Assembly (NCBI RefSeq): GCF_001522545.3
Contig: NC_031771.1
Coordinates: 30,446,884-30,510,883, forward strand
Direction of reading: 5' to 3'
From: Parus major
Lineage: Eukaryota > Chordata > Aves > Passeriformes > Paridae
DNA: 64,000 bases
Shown here: positions 1-14,330 of the stretch, piece by piece
Layout: every line of letters begins with the position of its first letter
Position numbering within the stretch: the stretch's first letter is position 1
Made by a program: the position numbers and the translations under genes
Notes under the pieces: model-generated
The model's database searches: none
What the model saw: only the letters and a program-made list of their open reading frames with translations
What the model was told of the DNA's origin: nothing

Positions 1-3000
1 TCCTCTGAACAGATCATCATACACTTATGTAAGAATCTGATTGCAAACCCATTTAAGATGAACTGTGCAGAAACTATTTTGATATAAGAATGTCCACACA
101 GGAGTCGTATAATTTTAAAAACTTTTCAGAGTAAATCAGCTTAGCCTTCTTATACAGGCAAAGATGAGTCTTTCACAGACACATTGGCAAATCCCAAGTA
201 TGGAGATAAAATCACTTCTTACATTATTGCCTAGTCACAACAAACCTAATTTTAATGATTTGTAGGTCTAAACTTTGGAACATTGAATCTATCATGGAAT
301 CCTCACCTAATTACTTGTCTGACATTAAGAAACAGGAAGCAGCTATGCAAACACAGTAAAGAGGCAGATGTTTTACTAGGAACATGCAGCTTGTACTTTG
401 CCAGATTAAAATTCTGTGCTCTCTTCTGTTACTATGCACAATTTGAAGATATTGTTCCAAATATGCTTCGTTTTGTTCTGTAAGAGGACAAAATACGTCA
501 TCTACCACACTGAAGCCATAAACCACCCTGCAGGCATTTTCTGCGCTTCCCAAGAATCCTCCTTCTCCTGCCATATTAAAACCATTACTCCTGTGACACA
601 TGGCAAAGTTTTCCAGCTGTGGTAGACCCACGTAAAGATCCTGGCTTAAGGGAAGTCTTTCATATAATGTGACTCTGATTTTTTTGAAGTCAGAAGATTT
701 TTACAGTTGAATCCAGTTAGGGAGCAAACTAGACTTACTAGCCCGTTCCTGCCCATGGCACAAGTTAGGTAAGAGGACCTGTAATTTTGGAAGTGACTTG
801 TTCAGCTTAATGGTCATATCCTCAAGGCAGAAGTAAATTAATATTTTATTTAAAATTCCCATAAGGGTGACTTCCCCATAGGGCAAGCATTCCTTTCCAA
901 GAGACACCACAGAGGTGCAGTAATTATTTTCTTGTTCTGGAATTTAGCAGTTACTGCTCCTTAGTTGTACTCATAAAGTGTATTATTTCTACACTGACAG
1001 AGAAGTCTAGTTCCTTCTGACTGTTGTCCTCCTTATTAAGTTTTAACAGGTTGTTAACAGTAAGAAGCAGAAAAGAAAGAGTACCTTTAGTTAAGAAAAT
1101 TAATTTTAGAAAGCAATGGAAAGTATCTCACCAAAAGTGTGGATCTAAGCCATGAGCTTAGAGGTAATAAAAATGAGGTAATGAGGTAATAAAATAACAC
1201 TAAGAAAGAAAAAGAAAAAAGTTGTGTGAACAACTATTTTACATGAAATTGTGTAAAGATTCGATCATACCAGATTATCATTGCGGCAGTATAGAATTTA
1301 TATGACTAAAAATAATGGTCTTGGTTTAATTTAAGATTTAAAGGTAATACCTTTTGCACCAGAAAATTCTTAGTCAGCCATCTCCACTCATTTCCATGAC
1401 AGACTACTGTTGACTGTCATCTCTTTCACTGGAAGTGGCTCAGAAGCCTGGCCCCCAAGTGCTAAAGTACTCATGTCATATGAATTGATATTTGACCAAG
1501 TCTTACATTCATCTTCGTATTTTCTGAACAATTGGCAAACAAGGAAAACAAACAGGAAGATCCTGTTTGGAAACCCCTTACTTTGAAGGACTGACAAAAC
1601 CTCACACAGCCCTTGCAATGACATTTTCCATGACTGGCTGAACCAAAGAGCACAGTATTCCTAGGGGATCCCTTTGATGCCAGAAGCATCATTTACCTGT
1701 GTTACGGGTCATTTAATTATTTGTCTTCTCAGCCAATATCCTTTGATGTAACAAATTCAGGATGCCACTGCTCTGGTATATGGCAAAGTAATTAATTCCA
1801 GCAATAATGTCTTCAAAGATGATGTTGTAATTGAACACAGAAGGAAAAACCACAAAATGAGAAAGATAGACATAAATAGTGTATCTAATTCAGCTGAGTA
1901 CCAAACTTTGTACTTTGGTCTGAGTTATTTGGAAGATGTAGCTACACATTGTAGCCTTTTTCTCTATTTTATACATTACATGTAAATCTTGTATTTATTA
2001 AAAGGTAATTGACAGATGTAAATTTGTGGGACTATATGGCCACATACTCCAAAAAAAGATCATATAAAAGTGCTAAAAATAGCACTCACCTATTTTTTAA
2101 ATTAAAGGATTCAAGATGTATTCTCATTCCTTTCCTAGTAGCACTTAAAGTACAGTGATACTGAAGCCATGTGCACATGTGCACATGTGGCACATTAGCT
2201 CAAACTTTACAACCTGTACAATTTTTCAAGGTTGCTCAAGACAGCCCAATCACAAAATGAGTATTGTGTAAATATATATATATATATATACATATTCTGT
2301 CTGGAATTTTCTTATCTAATTCTATAAGGTACTTGGGCTGCTTGTTATTTTCTAATTTTCTTTGAAGCTCACTCTTGAGCTGCCACGGACTATAAGGGGG
2401 TATGTCTGCTTTTATCCTTAAATCCCAACAGCCAGGCTGACTGCAAAAAGACAAAGTTTTAACTCAGGAGACTGAAGTCTTATCTGCATAAGCAAGTAGT
2501 GCAGCCCCATGGGAGAAGGCTTGTAGAGCAAACCTGTTGGTACCAAGAATGCAACATCCAAACTCTGTGTGTCTCAGGTGTGTTTACCCAGACTAATTGA
2601 TAATCAGCTTCTGTGGATTGAACGCCCCCCAATAGTTGGACTGCATCTGTTGTACACATCTTCAATTCACAATTAGGTCAAAGAGAATCTGGTTAGCTTT
2701 TTCTGACACTGCTTCATGACACTAAGTAAAGTACAGTAGTTGGGAATGACTGGGATATCCATTTTAAAAGCACACTCCTGATATAAATCCCAAATTGAGC
2801 AAGCATCTGGACAGGGTGTGATTTTATGAATGCACATAATAGTGTTGTGGCACAAAAACTTGAGGTTTAATATTCTTACTTGCTTTGTTAAAATTCAGGC
2901 AAAGTACTCAGCCCTGAAATTTGACATTTTACTCTGCTTCATATATTCTGACTCTAAAGCGTTGAATTCAAATTAGTCCTGGAAGCAGTCATGCTGGAAG

Positions 3001-5933
3001 TTTAAAACCCTATTTGCATATTCCATTTGGGCTACTACTGCAGATTTAGACTTTAATGTATATTTGATGTATATTTTCTAGTTTTTAAAATCTACCCATA
3101 ACCTTCCTCATGTAAGTTTTCTACAAAGACATAGTATATCAGATTCCAAGGTATGATCTCTTCAACTGAGTGAAACAGATGTAAAACGTGACATTTTTTT
3201 TCTGGGTGGCAGGGTTTGTTGATAAAACATTTCCTTTATTACTACCCATGTTTGCACCTTTAAATAATGGGATGATAACTGTAGTAAAGATTATAGTGGT
3301 TCAACATGGCATAAAAAAAAAGTGTAAAAATTTTGTACTGTACATCAAAGAAAAGCTCTTATGAATTTAATAATTTTATCTTTGATTTATTAGATGTAAC
3401 ATTTAACTATCTGTTAATGTGGAAACTGCATAAAATGTTTGCAATTTACTCTTGGATGCAAGCCCAAAATAATAACTGGAATTATAATTGATGAAAACAT
3501 AGCTCTTCAGATGTTAGCTGTATGTCCTAGTGTATGTCTTTCTTTTCTCAAGCAAAAGATCTGGAGTGAAATATGGCTTCAGAACCATATAATGGTTCAG
3601 AGGACCTGCACAGACCTAAGTGAGAGAGGAGTGATGAACTTACAGAGATGGAAGATTTTCATCTTTTGTGCTTTCTCCAAATACCCTCGGGAGGCTGGAA
3701 AATAATGGGTAAAGTAGCACACACTTCTCACGTGGCCTCTGCCAGCCCTTCCTATCAGCACCTGTCAGAGCTTCATCTGCAGGTTGATTTAACATGTAGT
3801 CACTCAGAAAGGATGCTTTCATATCAAACCTCCTTATCTACCTGCTCTGGTTGTGATAAATGGAGGAGGTCATGGCCTTGGGAGGAGTTACTTGCAGATC
3901 TTCCCTCTCTCTTTTTCATTGAGTTTTTTATTTGAAAGGGAATCTGAGTGGTGCTATTTACAGCCCTGTTGGGGAAGATTAGCAGACCTGAGGGACAGTG
4001 ATACAGATATAAATTCTGTGATGTTGCTCCAGGCCCACAGAGATGAAAGTACAGCACTAAGGGCACAGCACAGCATGTTGGGGTCTGCCTGCAAGGGACA
4101 TGAAGGTAACAAAAACGTATTTACAAAGGTTTTAAGGGTCATGATATGGGTAGATGTTTTTGTGCACCCCATAATTCATCTCCTTTCCTCCTCTTGCTTT
4201 TGCTTTCCACTCTTTGTTCCTCTTCCTCTTCCAATCAACAAGGATGCATCTTATTTATCATTTGATGAAATTGTCACTATCCCCAGAGCTGATTTTAAAC
4301 ACAGCAGTGTTTTTTTTTTTTAGCTTTGTTATATATTTAATATAAAATATTTACTTTGTCTAATTACATAATTTTACCAGTACATAATTACTACTCCAGT
4401 TTTGCAAATGTACTTTTCTGGAACTCTTAAGTAAAAAGCATAGATTTTCTTCCCATTCTTTGAATTATTGTATGCAAGATTTATCATTTTGTGTCTTAGA
4501 ATTTCTGCTTAAACATGGTATTTGAAACAAAGCTTTCTCTGCAGCAAATACCCATGTTTTTTCTATACTACACATTTACCAGAACATCTAACTCCTCTTA
4601 AAATTGCCCATTACCACCTGTTTAAGAACACCCCTATTGACATTGTAATCTGCTGAACCACTTATGCATGTGCATAAGATTCCTCTTTAGACCTGAAGTC
4701 CTCAGTCAGATGCATTTGTAGTTGTAGATGTTAAAGCTCCCCACCCCAATCCCACTCACAGGCTCTGTGACCACCTATGAACCTCTAACTTTCTACAGGA
4801 AAACACTTCCCTTTTTTAACAGCATATTTTTCTTTTTTATTTCTACCCCTGCCTCAGAAAAACATCCAGATCCCTGAACTAATGCTGGTTACTCAATCTT
4901 ATTCTTTTAAGATCCAAACTGGTAGTGAAAGCAAATTAATTTATGCATTTTTGTATAAGGAAAAAGTTGTAAGTTTTAGAGTAGTTACAACTACCGTACT
5001 TATTAGATGTTTCAAATTGTAATAAATTTAATCTGATTCATTTATGGTTTAGAAGAAAAATTGCTGAAACTGAAGTAACTAGCTTTCAGTCAGCATTTAT
5101 TTGATTTAAACTAATTTTTGTGTTTGAGGACTTTTTGGTTGTAAATTTGAAAGCAAAAAGTCAAAGATGACTTGAGTTCAAACAGAAACTCCTAAGTTGG
5201 CTTTTCCTGAGCATTCTTTAAGCTCCCCTCCTACTTGACAGATATAACACTGCTTATCTTTGAATGATAACACTTGAACTTTAAAAATGGACACCACATG
5301 AAGAACCCACCTCTGCATAGCCACAGGCCCAAAACTGACACAAAGTTACAGATTTGGGTTCACTTCTCCTTTTAAGACCTGAATTACTTTTAAGAAGCTG
5401 AATCACTGGAGATGACATAAGCTGCTATTGCTGTAGTTTCTGTGGCCTTGGCATATTGGAACCAGCTACAGAAAATGGTGAGAAAACAAAGGGCACAACT
5501 AAAAGAATGGGTTCTGGAGGGAGGATGAGAATTAGGGACACAAAATGAGGAAAACAGAGGAAGGGTAAGAGTAAAAGAAAAATATAAAATGAATAATGGA
5601 TAGAGAGATTAGAAAAGGAAGAAAAATACAATGAAGAAAAAAGCAGAAAAGCAAGAAAGAAATAGATTTTGAGCAGGTTTTACTCCATTGTATCCCTTTA
5701 ATCAGTTACTCCTGATCTTGTACTAAAAAAGAAGCCATTACATTTTAATTGTTTATTAAAAGAACTACCTTGCTTTCAAATTGCATTACTTTAATGACTC
5801 TTGGATATTTAAGTCTTTCTTTCCAACTTGGCTCGTAGTCTGTGTCCCTAGGTTCTTAGAATTCATTTTTTTTAAAGGCTTCAGTGAAATATTTTGTGCT
5901 ACGATCCCTGGTTAAACAGTTGCCCTTAAATAC

Positions 5934-5995
5934 ATGTAGCAGAAAAGTTTTGTGCCACTTTGGTATGTAGCAGGAAAGTTTTGTGCCACTTTAGT
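5934..5995. repeat. 31-bp tandem duplication, two copies
   Basis: Units at 5934-5964 and 5965-5995 begin ATGTAGCAG and differ at two positions (A/G and G/A). The near identity suggests a fairly recent local duplication. No function can be read from it. Confidence 0.9.
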
Positions 5996-8900
5996 TTGCT
6001 TTTCATAAGTGAGTTTCAGCCAGGCATAACATTTCCTTGCCAACTCTGCCAGAAAGCACAACTGGCAAGCACAATAGCTTATTTTTTTGTCACATGAACA
6101 AAACCGAACAAGCCCAAGAACACACATTCAGCAGTACTAAAAAAATGGAGGAAGAAATTCTAGCAGAGGAAAAAAATCACTATAAAAAGAAAATGAAATT
6201 GAGGAAGAAGATATGATAACCCACCTGAAAAGCTATTTATGGACACATTCTTCATGCTGAGGAAAACCTGGTGTAGACATCAGCATCCAGTCCTGCTCAT
6301 TCATAGTGCAACAAGTCAAGTGCATGAAGAAAGTAAAACATCCCCTCATCCTTTAGGAGTCACTGAATTCTCTACATTTCTTTTTTTATTATTTATTTAT
6401 TTCCCCCTTCTTTTGGCAAAAAATGCCTATGAGTGGTTTAGCTACCTCCTTTCATCAGCTTCCTTGTGTTTTGCATTCAAAACATCTCTTCTTACACTTC
6501 TCTTCCTCTTCCCAAGTATCTTTTACTGATTTTGTAAGCGGGAAAGGACATAAAAAGTACAGGGGGAATATGAGTGGCAATTCTTAACTAGTTTTCCTAC
6601 ATTATGTGTCTTTATCAATTCCCCTTTGTATGGAAAGTAGGCGTCCATGCATCCTGCTGTGAGCAATTCATATTTGTGTGTGGTTTGCTTTTAAAGTATT
6701 TGGTTTTGTTCAGGTGGATATCTTAAAAGCAGTACTATTTCAGGAAGGTAGCTTTTGGTGTTTTGGTGACAGGTGGTCCCACTAAAGCGTTAGTATTTAT
6801 TTGCTTAGCTTCACTGGCTGTAGATAACAAACCTACTGAACAATCGCCTCTTTCCTCGGAAAGGAGTCAAGACTCATGTAACCTGTGCAAACTTTTCCAA
6901 TTTAAGCCCCTCTGTCACTGTTTCTCTTCAGAGAACCCTGTTCCCCTACCTGAAAGCATTACTAACCAGGAGAGTGACCACCTGAAAGGTGCACAGACCT
7001 GAAGAGTTCTTCCACAAGAACCGGTGTCACCTATTTGATTTTGACAAGTTCATACAATACCTCCTTAACTTTGCTACTGGAGGGAATTAGGAGTGATCAA
7101 AACCTTGCAAAGGAAGCCAAACCAGTAAATGCAGATTCAGACTGAGAGTCCTTGTACAGGACAGGTGTTAGGCAAGGGCTTAAACTGATCTCTCTTCAGT
7201 AGCCAGCCTTTGAAGGGATGCCATAGATGCCTTACTGAGCAAGGTCAGCTCACTGAAAGGAGGCTGAGAGCAGCCATAGCTCCACTCAAACCGGACACCT
7301 CCTATGGTAATGACAACATTGCACCTCTATAACTGAAATCGTGGTGATTTCCAGAAGTCTTAGATTTTCAGAGGTTACCTTTCTTGGTTGAAATTGTTTT
7401 CCTACCTTTAGACTCATTTTGAAGTGTCACTGACTTTCACTTGCTGTTGTTCTTTTGTCTGAACTGGTTGTCTATGTTGAACATTAATAAAAAAAAAAAC
7501 CTATAAACCACCAACAAATACAATCAACCGAATCAATCAACCAAAAAAAGTTCAGTAGGTTGTAAAATATGTTTGCAGTATGCAGTTATATTTAAAAATA
7601 TACAATGATTTTAAATGCAATTATATTTATGCATCTATATTATATGCATATATAAATATGCAATTATATTTTAAAAAATTTAATGCAGTGCTCGTTACCA
7701 AAAAATGACTGCCTGCAGTGACAAAATAAAGTTCAGTGCCTGAGTGATTCAGCACTTACTGAGGTACTTTTGAAAGTGTATGCATTTTACTTTTAGCCAA
7801 GCTCTACTACTCTTTGCTAGGAACAGGTTATTTTAAACTTTGCAAACATTCAGTTCAAAGAGTCATTGATTTGTGAACCTAATGAGTTTTTAAGAGCTGC
7901 TTTAAAGACATTGAATTTTTGAATATGTTGAACTGCAGCTTCTAGTTGTAACAGACCAAGAATTTCAGGATAAAAACATTGTCTCCATGTGTATTCACTA
8001 AAGTATACATTTGCATTTCTTATGGAAATTATTAACAATATTTTAAAAAGGAATCTAAGACAATCACAGTGCTCCAGAAACAGCAAAAAATAATTAGGTT
8101 ATAGTGTTTTGCTTCAATGCCTTCAGTCACCTCAATGATGAAACTGTAATAACTCATGATGAAGCAGTAACCAAAAAATGGGATAGAATTCTATATTCTA
8201 ATTCTAGTAGAATTCTGCTCTTGACTTTCTAGCTTATTCTAGTGTGCTGGTGAAATTGTATACTTCCACATTAGGGTGACTTTATTTTCTCACTAGTAAT
8301 ATTCTTTCACAGTTTAGGTTTTTTTTGATTGAGTTTTTTTAACATGACTGGAGACCTCTAAGTGACTGTGAGGTAAGTCCTTCTCAAAGGATCCTAATGC
8401 AGCTTATCGACTGGTCTTGTCCTTTGTTTTGCAGTATTTCCAACATCTTTTCATTTGTTTGCATACCACAAGCTGGAAAAGCCCATTTTCTGTGTTAAAG
8501 ACCACAACTGCTGGACTGTAACTCCAGTTTCATCCAGTTATTCCTGAACAAATGATCACATATTATTCTGAAATAACAGTTTTACTTCTGTTCTGCCCTT
8601 CAGGCTGTGCATTTTAACACTTTTTGTCTCCTTAAAATATCCGGTCATTATACTCATGTATAATGATTTTCAGGCTAACATTACAAATGTTTCTTCCCTT
8701 GTGTGTCACTATTTCTTTAACTCCTCAAGCATATCTGAAATATATTTGAAACTACTTGGGAAAAATTTAGTTTTTATATCCATTTGCATGACAACAAGCT
8801 CCCATCCCAATTTTGTGTTTACCAATAGAGTCACATATCTCTATACTAACCTGTGTTCTCCAATACATACCAAATGTGTGGAGTAGAAATAAAAGCATCC

Positions 8901-11141
8901 AGAACATTTCAGGTCTACCTCCAGGCAGATAAAATATAGAAAAGGCAGAATGCAGAACTATTGTATTCTAGTCAGGATAACTAGAAGTCTAGAAAACTGT
9001 AAACACAATTTGTTCTCACAATTTATTTTTTTTTCTTATATGCTGGCCACCATTAAAAAGAATGCTTAGACTGAAAATCCAAAGTTTAAAATATCCAGTC
9101 AGACACATATAGAGAAGTTAATGACACAACCACAAAATCCTACCCTACTTGAAAAATAATTTTGGAGAAAGCATTTCACGTATCGACATGGATGATGGTA
9201 ATATTGGCAGGGCTGCTTTATATAGAAGTTTCCCCCCCTAATTTTTAATATATCAAGTACTCAGAAACCACTTTGCAGGAGGTGTTTAGAAGGCTGTTCA
9301 GCAGATACTGCTAAAGCTTACTAATGCCTACATTTTACTGTTATCTTACTGCTATCTGGAGCAGTTCAGAAAGAACAAGCAAAAAAGGAAAACAGCAGAG
9401 AGTACCTTGGGGAAAAATCTGTAACATGAGAGACATGAATTAGAGATAGTGAGGACAGATTAAGAAGAGGCTGTATCTATTCAAGAGAGAATGCACTCTC
9501 TGGAAGCCAGAGAAGTTTGAACTCCCTTACCTCCTTCCCTGAGGGCACTTCTAGCCCGGTGTAAGCAGCCCCAGATGAACTGTGTGAGGACCAGCCCAGG
9601 CAGCCACCCGTGTGCCTTGGCTGGATGCATCTGCATTAGCCCTTACGGTCATCTCATGTACTTATAGATCAGCACTGCATCTAATCAGAGCAGGCAGGAG
9701 CCACTTTCAACACCCAGTAATAAAATCTTAAGCTGAAGAGGTATTAGGCTGCTAATATCAGAAATTTTGACCTTGATGGGAATGCTTGTAGAGAATGAGG
9801 TTTTATCACAGTATAAAAACCTCCCCAGCTGTCTTTTCCCTGCCTTGCATAACTGCTACACAAGGGCAAGTATGCCCCCGATGCTCACTGAATATTTTCA
9901 GGCACTGTAATTTTTATACACACAAAACTTTACATCCTTTTAATGGATCACTTCTTTCCTACTTATTCGTCTTCCAGATTCAGGATAAACTTCTGATGAA
10001 CATAGGACTAGATGGACCAATGCTCTCAAGAGGTAGAGTTCTTACAGAATTTGTTACACCTTCTGAAAATTAAAGCTTTTGGGTTTGTGTAGCCAAGGAC
10101 CAGCAGCCAAAGTCTAATCGAATATAAAACACGTGGAATTGCGTTTAAAAATTAGTAGCTTATTTGCCTTAAGATGTTATGAGAAAACATGAAATCATCT
10201 GTTATCATTATAAAAAGAAGCAGTGACAATTTACAGCAGAATCTAAATGAATTAAATCAGCACAATTCCTGCATATAAACAAGGATCACAGCAAATGAAC
10301 ATATTCTCTAGTTGTCTATCAGCAATTGAAGCAGTACTGTAGCAAACTGATTTTTAAAAAGTGATAGAGAAAAAGGAATCAAAGGTGTCTTTTTTCCCAA
10401 TGAATCTTAACCTTTAATACATAATTAGAATTTTACTACTTCATTAGGTCTGGAGTATTTTTTTCTCAATAGAAGACCTCTGTTTAATTTTTTTGTTCCT
10501 TTTTAACTTCCTATTTACATCAAATATTCACTTATTTTTTTTGGAGATAGCTCACCTCTAGAAGTTTTCTGATGATTTAATAAAGAGTATTGGAAAGGTC
10601 TTTTACTATGTTTTTCAGTGCTTAGGTGTTCAGAGGGATTAACTGAGACACTCTCCTCAATATGCTATGCTGGGATCCCCCAGTTTTGTCAAAGATAATG
10701 CTGGACAAAAGTAAAAAAAAGACTGAAATACTAAAACAAATGGATACCACACTTCTTTCAGTTTTCCACAAAAATAGAGGGGAAAAAAAAACCATTGTCA
10801 CTTCAGTAGATCTTCTCTCCACAGAGAATGTTTGTTAAATTGATCTGAATTTATCTGAGTAAAATAAAAATTAAAATATTACAGCTAGTTTTGGGATCAA
10901 AGCTACTCTTTATAAAAACCTAAAAAATTTTCAAGAAATGGAAACATTTCTAAAAAGTTCTTAAATTTTTTAGAGGGGATATAATTGTCTCATCTCTACT
11001 ACACCCATAATCTTCTATAACTATGATAGCAGATATGAACACAGACAAGGCTTTTCAAAGTTTGGTCTGTTGAACATATTATGCTTTCCTGTATAAGTTA
11101 CCCTACCAACCTTTTCCTCCCCATTTCTTTTCTCCAAAAAC

Positions 11142-11166
11142 TTTTTTTTTTTTTTTTTTTTTTTTT
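11142..11166. repeat. T25 homopolymer
   Basis: An uninterrupted run of 25 T on the + strand. Read on the minus strand it could be the A-tail of an old retro-insertion, because ATTAAA lies next to it, but no recognisable gene or repeat body is attached. Confidence 0.8.
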
Positions 11167-12296
11167 GTTTAATACAGGACAATTCAGGTGTCAGCTTGCA
11201 CTGACTTTGAAAATGAAGATGTTTGCTGTACATGCAATTAGTCCATTAATTCTAAACCTATGCTATTTTACCAGGGGGTGGCCAAGAGGTTAGAGAGAGA
11301 GAGCACTACTCTCTCTCAGCTTTAACAAATCCATTGTGAACAATGAAGGGACGCCCTTCATCTCATTTATAAGACACATGGTCCCATAAAGACAAGATTT
11401 ATAAGGCTGTATAAATTATGCATACATGTCAGCGAGACAAAAGCAGTCCCTGTCAGCATCGTGGTGTGCTTTTCATCTCCTCACAAAAAAGAAAGGAACA
11501 TGCAATTTTCAAAAGGTCTCCTTTCATCACCTGGAAACATCTACAGGATAAACTGAAAACAGAAGCAAACTTGTTATGCTATCTGAATATGCACACTGGG
11601 CTTATGGATCGACAAGGAGAGCACCAAGGAGAGTGGGGGGAAATCAAGAAAACACTTGGAGCTTTGCTGCTTGTTTGGAATCTGTAGCAAGCTGGTTCTT
11701 AAATGCCAAGTTAATGGGTGCACAACTATACCATCTTAGAGAAATAAGGTACTTTGCAATTTTCAAGTGTAAAGTAAAATATGTATTTATTGATAAAAAT
11801 CACAATACCACATATTCCTTCAGGTAAAGGGATAGTCTTAATGCAGTCAATGAGTATAAGATCTATCTCACATTTTGATTGATTTTCTGTTTCTGCTGGC
11901 CTTTCTACATGAATGAGGGAGCTGAAAACAAGTAAAAAATATGAACATTTCCCATTGAAACCCCTGACTCAATAATTATGAGGATTTGACTTCATCCTTC
12001 AAGTCTGTCCTGCTCATGGTTGCCATTTAGAATGGGATTATAATCAATACCTATGTATTGATCCTGAGAAATTAGTTATGAATAAATGTTACTAGGACTT
12101 TCATTTAAATTACGTGATTAGAAAAAAAAAAATCACTTTTATGTCAAAGGAAATTTTCTTAGGTTTGGTTTTAAAAAAACAATACAAAAATAACCCCTCA
12201 AAACATATCCTGGATCTTCATGACAAGATATCACAGTTGGAATGAGATCTATGATAAAAGGGACTCAAAGAGTAGCCCACATTTAAGGCAAATTTT

Positions 12297-12383
12297 CTCC
12301 TTCACCAAAAAGACACCACCTCAAGAAAACCACCACCACCAGAAAAAAACCCAAACCAAACTCAAAACCCAACAAAAACTGGA
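12297..12383. repeat. A/C-rich low-complexity tract
   Basis: Dominated by runs such as CCACCACCACC and AAAACCCAAACC, nearly free of T and G. Similar A/C-rich tracts recur in the window at 7491-7550, 16223-16410, 17211-17280, 22828-22868 and 28619-28674. Reading frames across it are artefacts of composition. Confidence 0.75.
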
Positions 12384-12445
12384 ACACATTTTCAAAATCA
12401 TTACAGTTCAAGATGTGTAACTTCAAGTAAGTAGGTTTTGTAGCA

Positions 12446-12535
12446 ATAATAATAATAAGAAGAAGAAGAAGAAGAAGAAGAATAAATTATTAATAATAAT
12501 CTATTATTAATAATAATCTATTATTAATAGTAATA
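12446..12535. repeat. AAT / AAG microsatellite with inverted AT arms
   Basis: (AAT)n passes into (AAG)n at about 12458-12480, followed by alternating blocks of TAATAATAAT and ATTATTATT-type sequence that are complementary and could fold into hairpins. A simple-sequence repeat, probably length-variable. Confidence 0.85.
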
Positions 12536-14330
12536 AAAAATAATAATTAGTATATCACTACAGTAAAACTGATAATATTAAACATGGTTCTGACCTCTTT
12601 GAAGGCAAGGTCCCTTCTGAGTAATGATTATATTTTCAATAAGTGGGATCCTGAACAAACTGAAAATAAGGCCACTATTTTAATTAGCCTCAGTGAGTCA
12701 ATACTAATCTTTTCTGTCTTCACACTAATAAAACATCCAGTGGTGTGTACAAGTGCTCAGCACAGGCTGGCTCTGCATGCTTCTATCAGAGCTAATCTCC
12801 CTGTGAGATACTAGAAGTGGAAGAAGCTTTGGGGAGCCACATGTGAAGAATGGTTGGTTGATAAGACTACCTTTCAGGAGCAGTAAAAGCAAAGAAAGGA
12901 TTTCCTGTTTGACAACAGAAGAGATAGTGAAACTCTGAATAAACTGATAGTATGTCAGCAAAAATTCAAGTAAATACTTCCCCTTTTCTGTGTTTTTAAC
13001 AGTATTTTTTGGTTGTCTCTACAACAGACTTAAGAGGCATCTCATACAAATGTCCAAATAACTCACATTTTTGTTTCTCTTAGGTTAGCTCAATCTTAAG
13101 AGTTGGTCACCAGCTTTCCAGTGCAAACTGCAAAGACTGAAATATTCTCTACTTACAATGAAATACTTCAGACAATGTTTTCTTATAGGATACCTAGGTA
13201 TTTTATAGGAAAAATAAATTAAAGTGGCTCCTTTTTTATGCATTTGTACTTATCATGTCAGTTAGTGGCCACAGCAATGCAGTCAATCCAAACGATATCA
13301 AAAAAATGGGAGATGATGTGAAAGGAACATAAATTAATACCTCTGAAATACTGGGCTGAATAGCTGCCTTTCAATGGAGCCTGACATCATAAGAAATATG
13401 TCTATTAGCCTAAAATTGTTATTTCTACAGCTTTGTTTTCATCATGTCAGCTACAATGACAGCTTCTAGGCAAGGATAAAACAATAGTATATTAAGTGTG
13501 TTTATGCTTAAATGAGCTGCAATCAGACAGAAAATATACTTTACATAAAGTAAATGTATTGCTGCTCACATGCATCGATGAGCTGCGACCTAGCATTCAG
13601 GAAAAAGATGTTTTTCAAGTTTTTCAGCTTGTTGTTCTGAAACTTGCCCAACAAATACTTATTTATTCCAAGATACATTGACCCAGCAAAGCATTCATTC
13701 CTGAACATATTTCTAAGCATATGAGCACCCTTAGTGAAGCTGACATATCTACTTATTGGGTTGTTGGCTTAAATATACACTTCCATACCAGCACACTGTT
13801 GGATCAGAGCCTATGAGCTGCAAAGAATTCTCACTTGCTACAATATTAATTGAGACACACAGGAATTGTAACCTCTCAGCACCTCTCCATATGTTATGAG
13901 CTCATTTAGGGCTTCTGATCTGTTGCCAAACATTTACTTAGCTGTTAGCACACTGTAAGTTAATGTGTAACAACTGCAACAAACCCTGAAAATAATGTAT
14001 TTCAAGAAGACAGCTGTAAAGCCCTGAGATCTATTTAAAATATCTACAAAAATTCTATATAAAAAGTGTACTCACTTTTCTGTAAATATGACACTGTAAG
14101 TCATTTAAGTGCAATCTAGAATTTAATAAACCTTGAATTTTCATTTGGGTTCTTCTCAGGTATACTTATACAAACTGAACAGGAAAAAAATATAGCTGGG
14201 GTATAAAGGTTACCTTATCTTACCATGACCTGAGATTAGTACTGACACAAACTCTGAAAATGATACAGTATTTTCCTTATCTATAAGACTGTGAACCAAA
14301 TGCATTGCTGCTGAGATTCAAATAAAAGAT

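Larger units (their letters stand above)
1..14330. other. Intergenic AT-rich DNA, no gene recognised
   Basis: No reading frame here resembles a protein I recognise, and none is joined to a neighbour by convincing splice sites. The longest frames (for example 3853-4323 +) have low-complexity composition and look like chance. Visible content is simple sequence: an (AT)n run near 2272-2291, a 31-bp tandem duplication at 5934-5995, a T25 run at 11142-11166 and an AAT/AAG microsatellite at 12446-12535. By human synteny this lies between the distant MARCHF1 and APELA, so it may hold distal regulatory DNA, but nothing in the sequence proves that. Confidence 0.7.

Noticed and set aside
3853..4323. 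156-codon + frame in AT-rich DNA
   Set aside because: No family resemblance, with low-complexity Leu/Ser/Phe runs at the end. A second overlapping frame is open antisense. Likely chance.
9990..10060. 'GACTAGATGGACC' similar to a CR1 word
   Set aside because: A single short match without the neighbouring CR1 words. Too weak to call.
11060..11300. Possible processed retrocopy with T25 as reversed poly(A) tail
   Set aside because: ATTAAA touches the tail with no normal spacing, and the attached sequence matches no known transcript I recognise.
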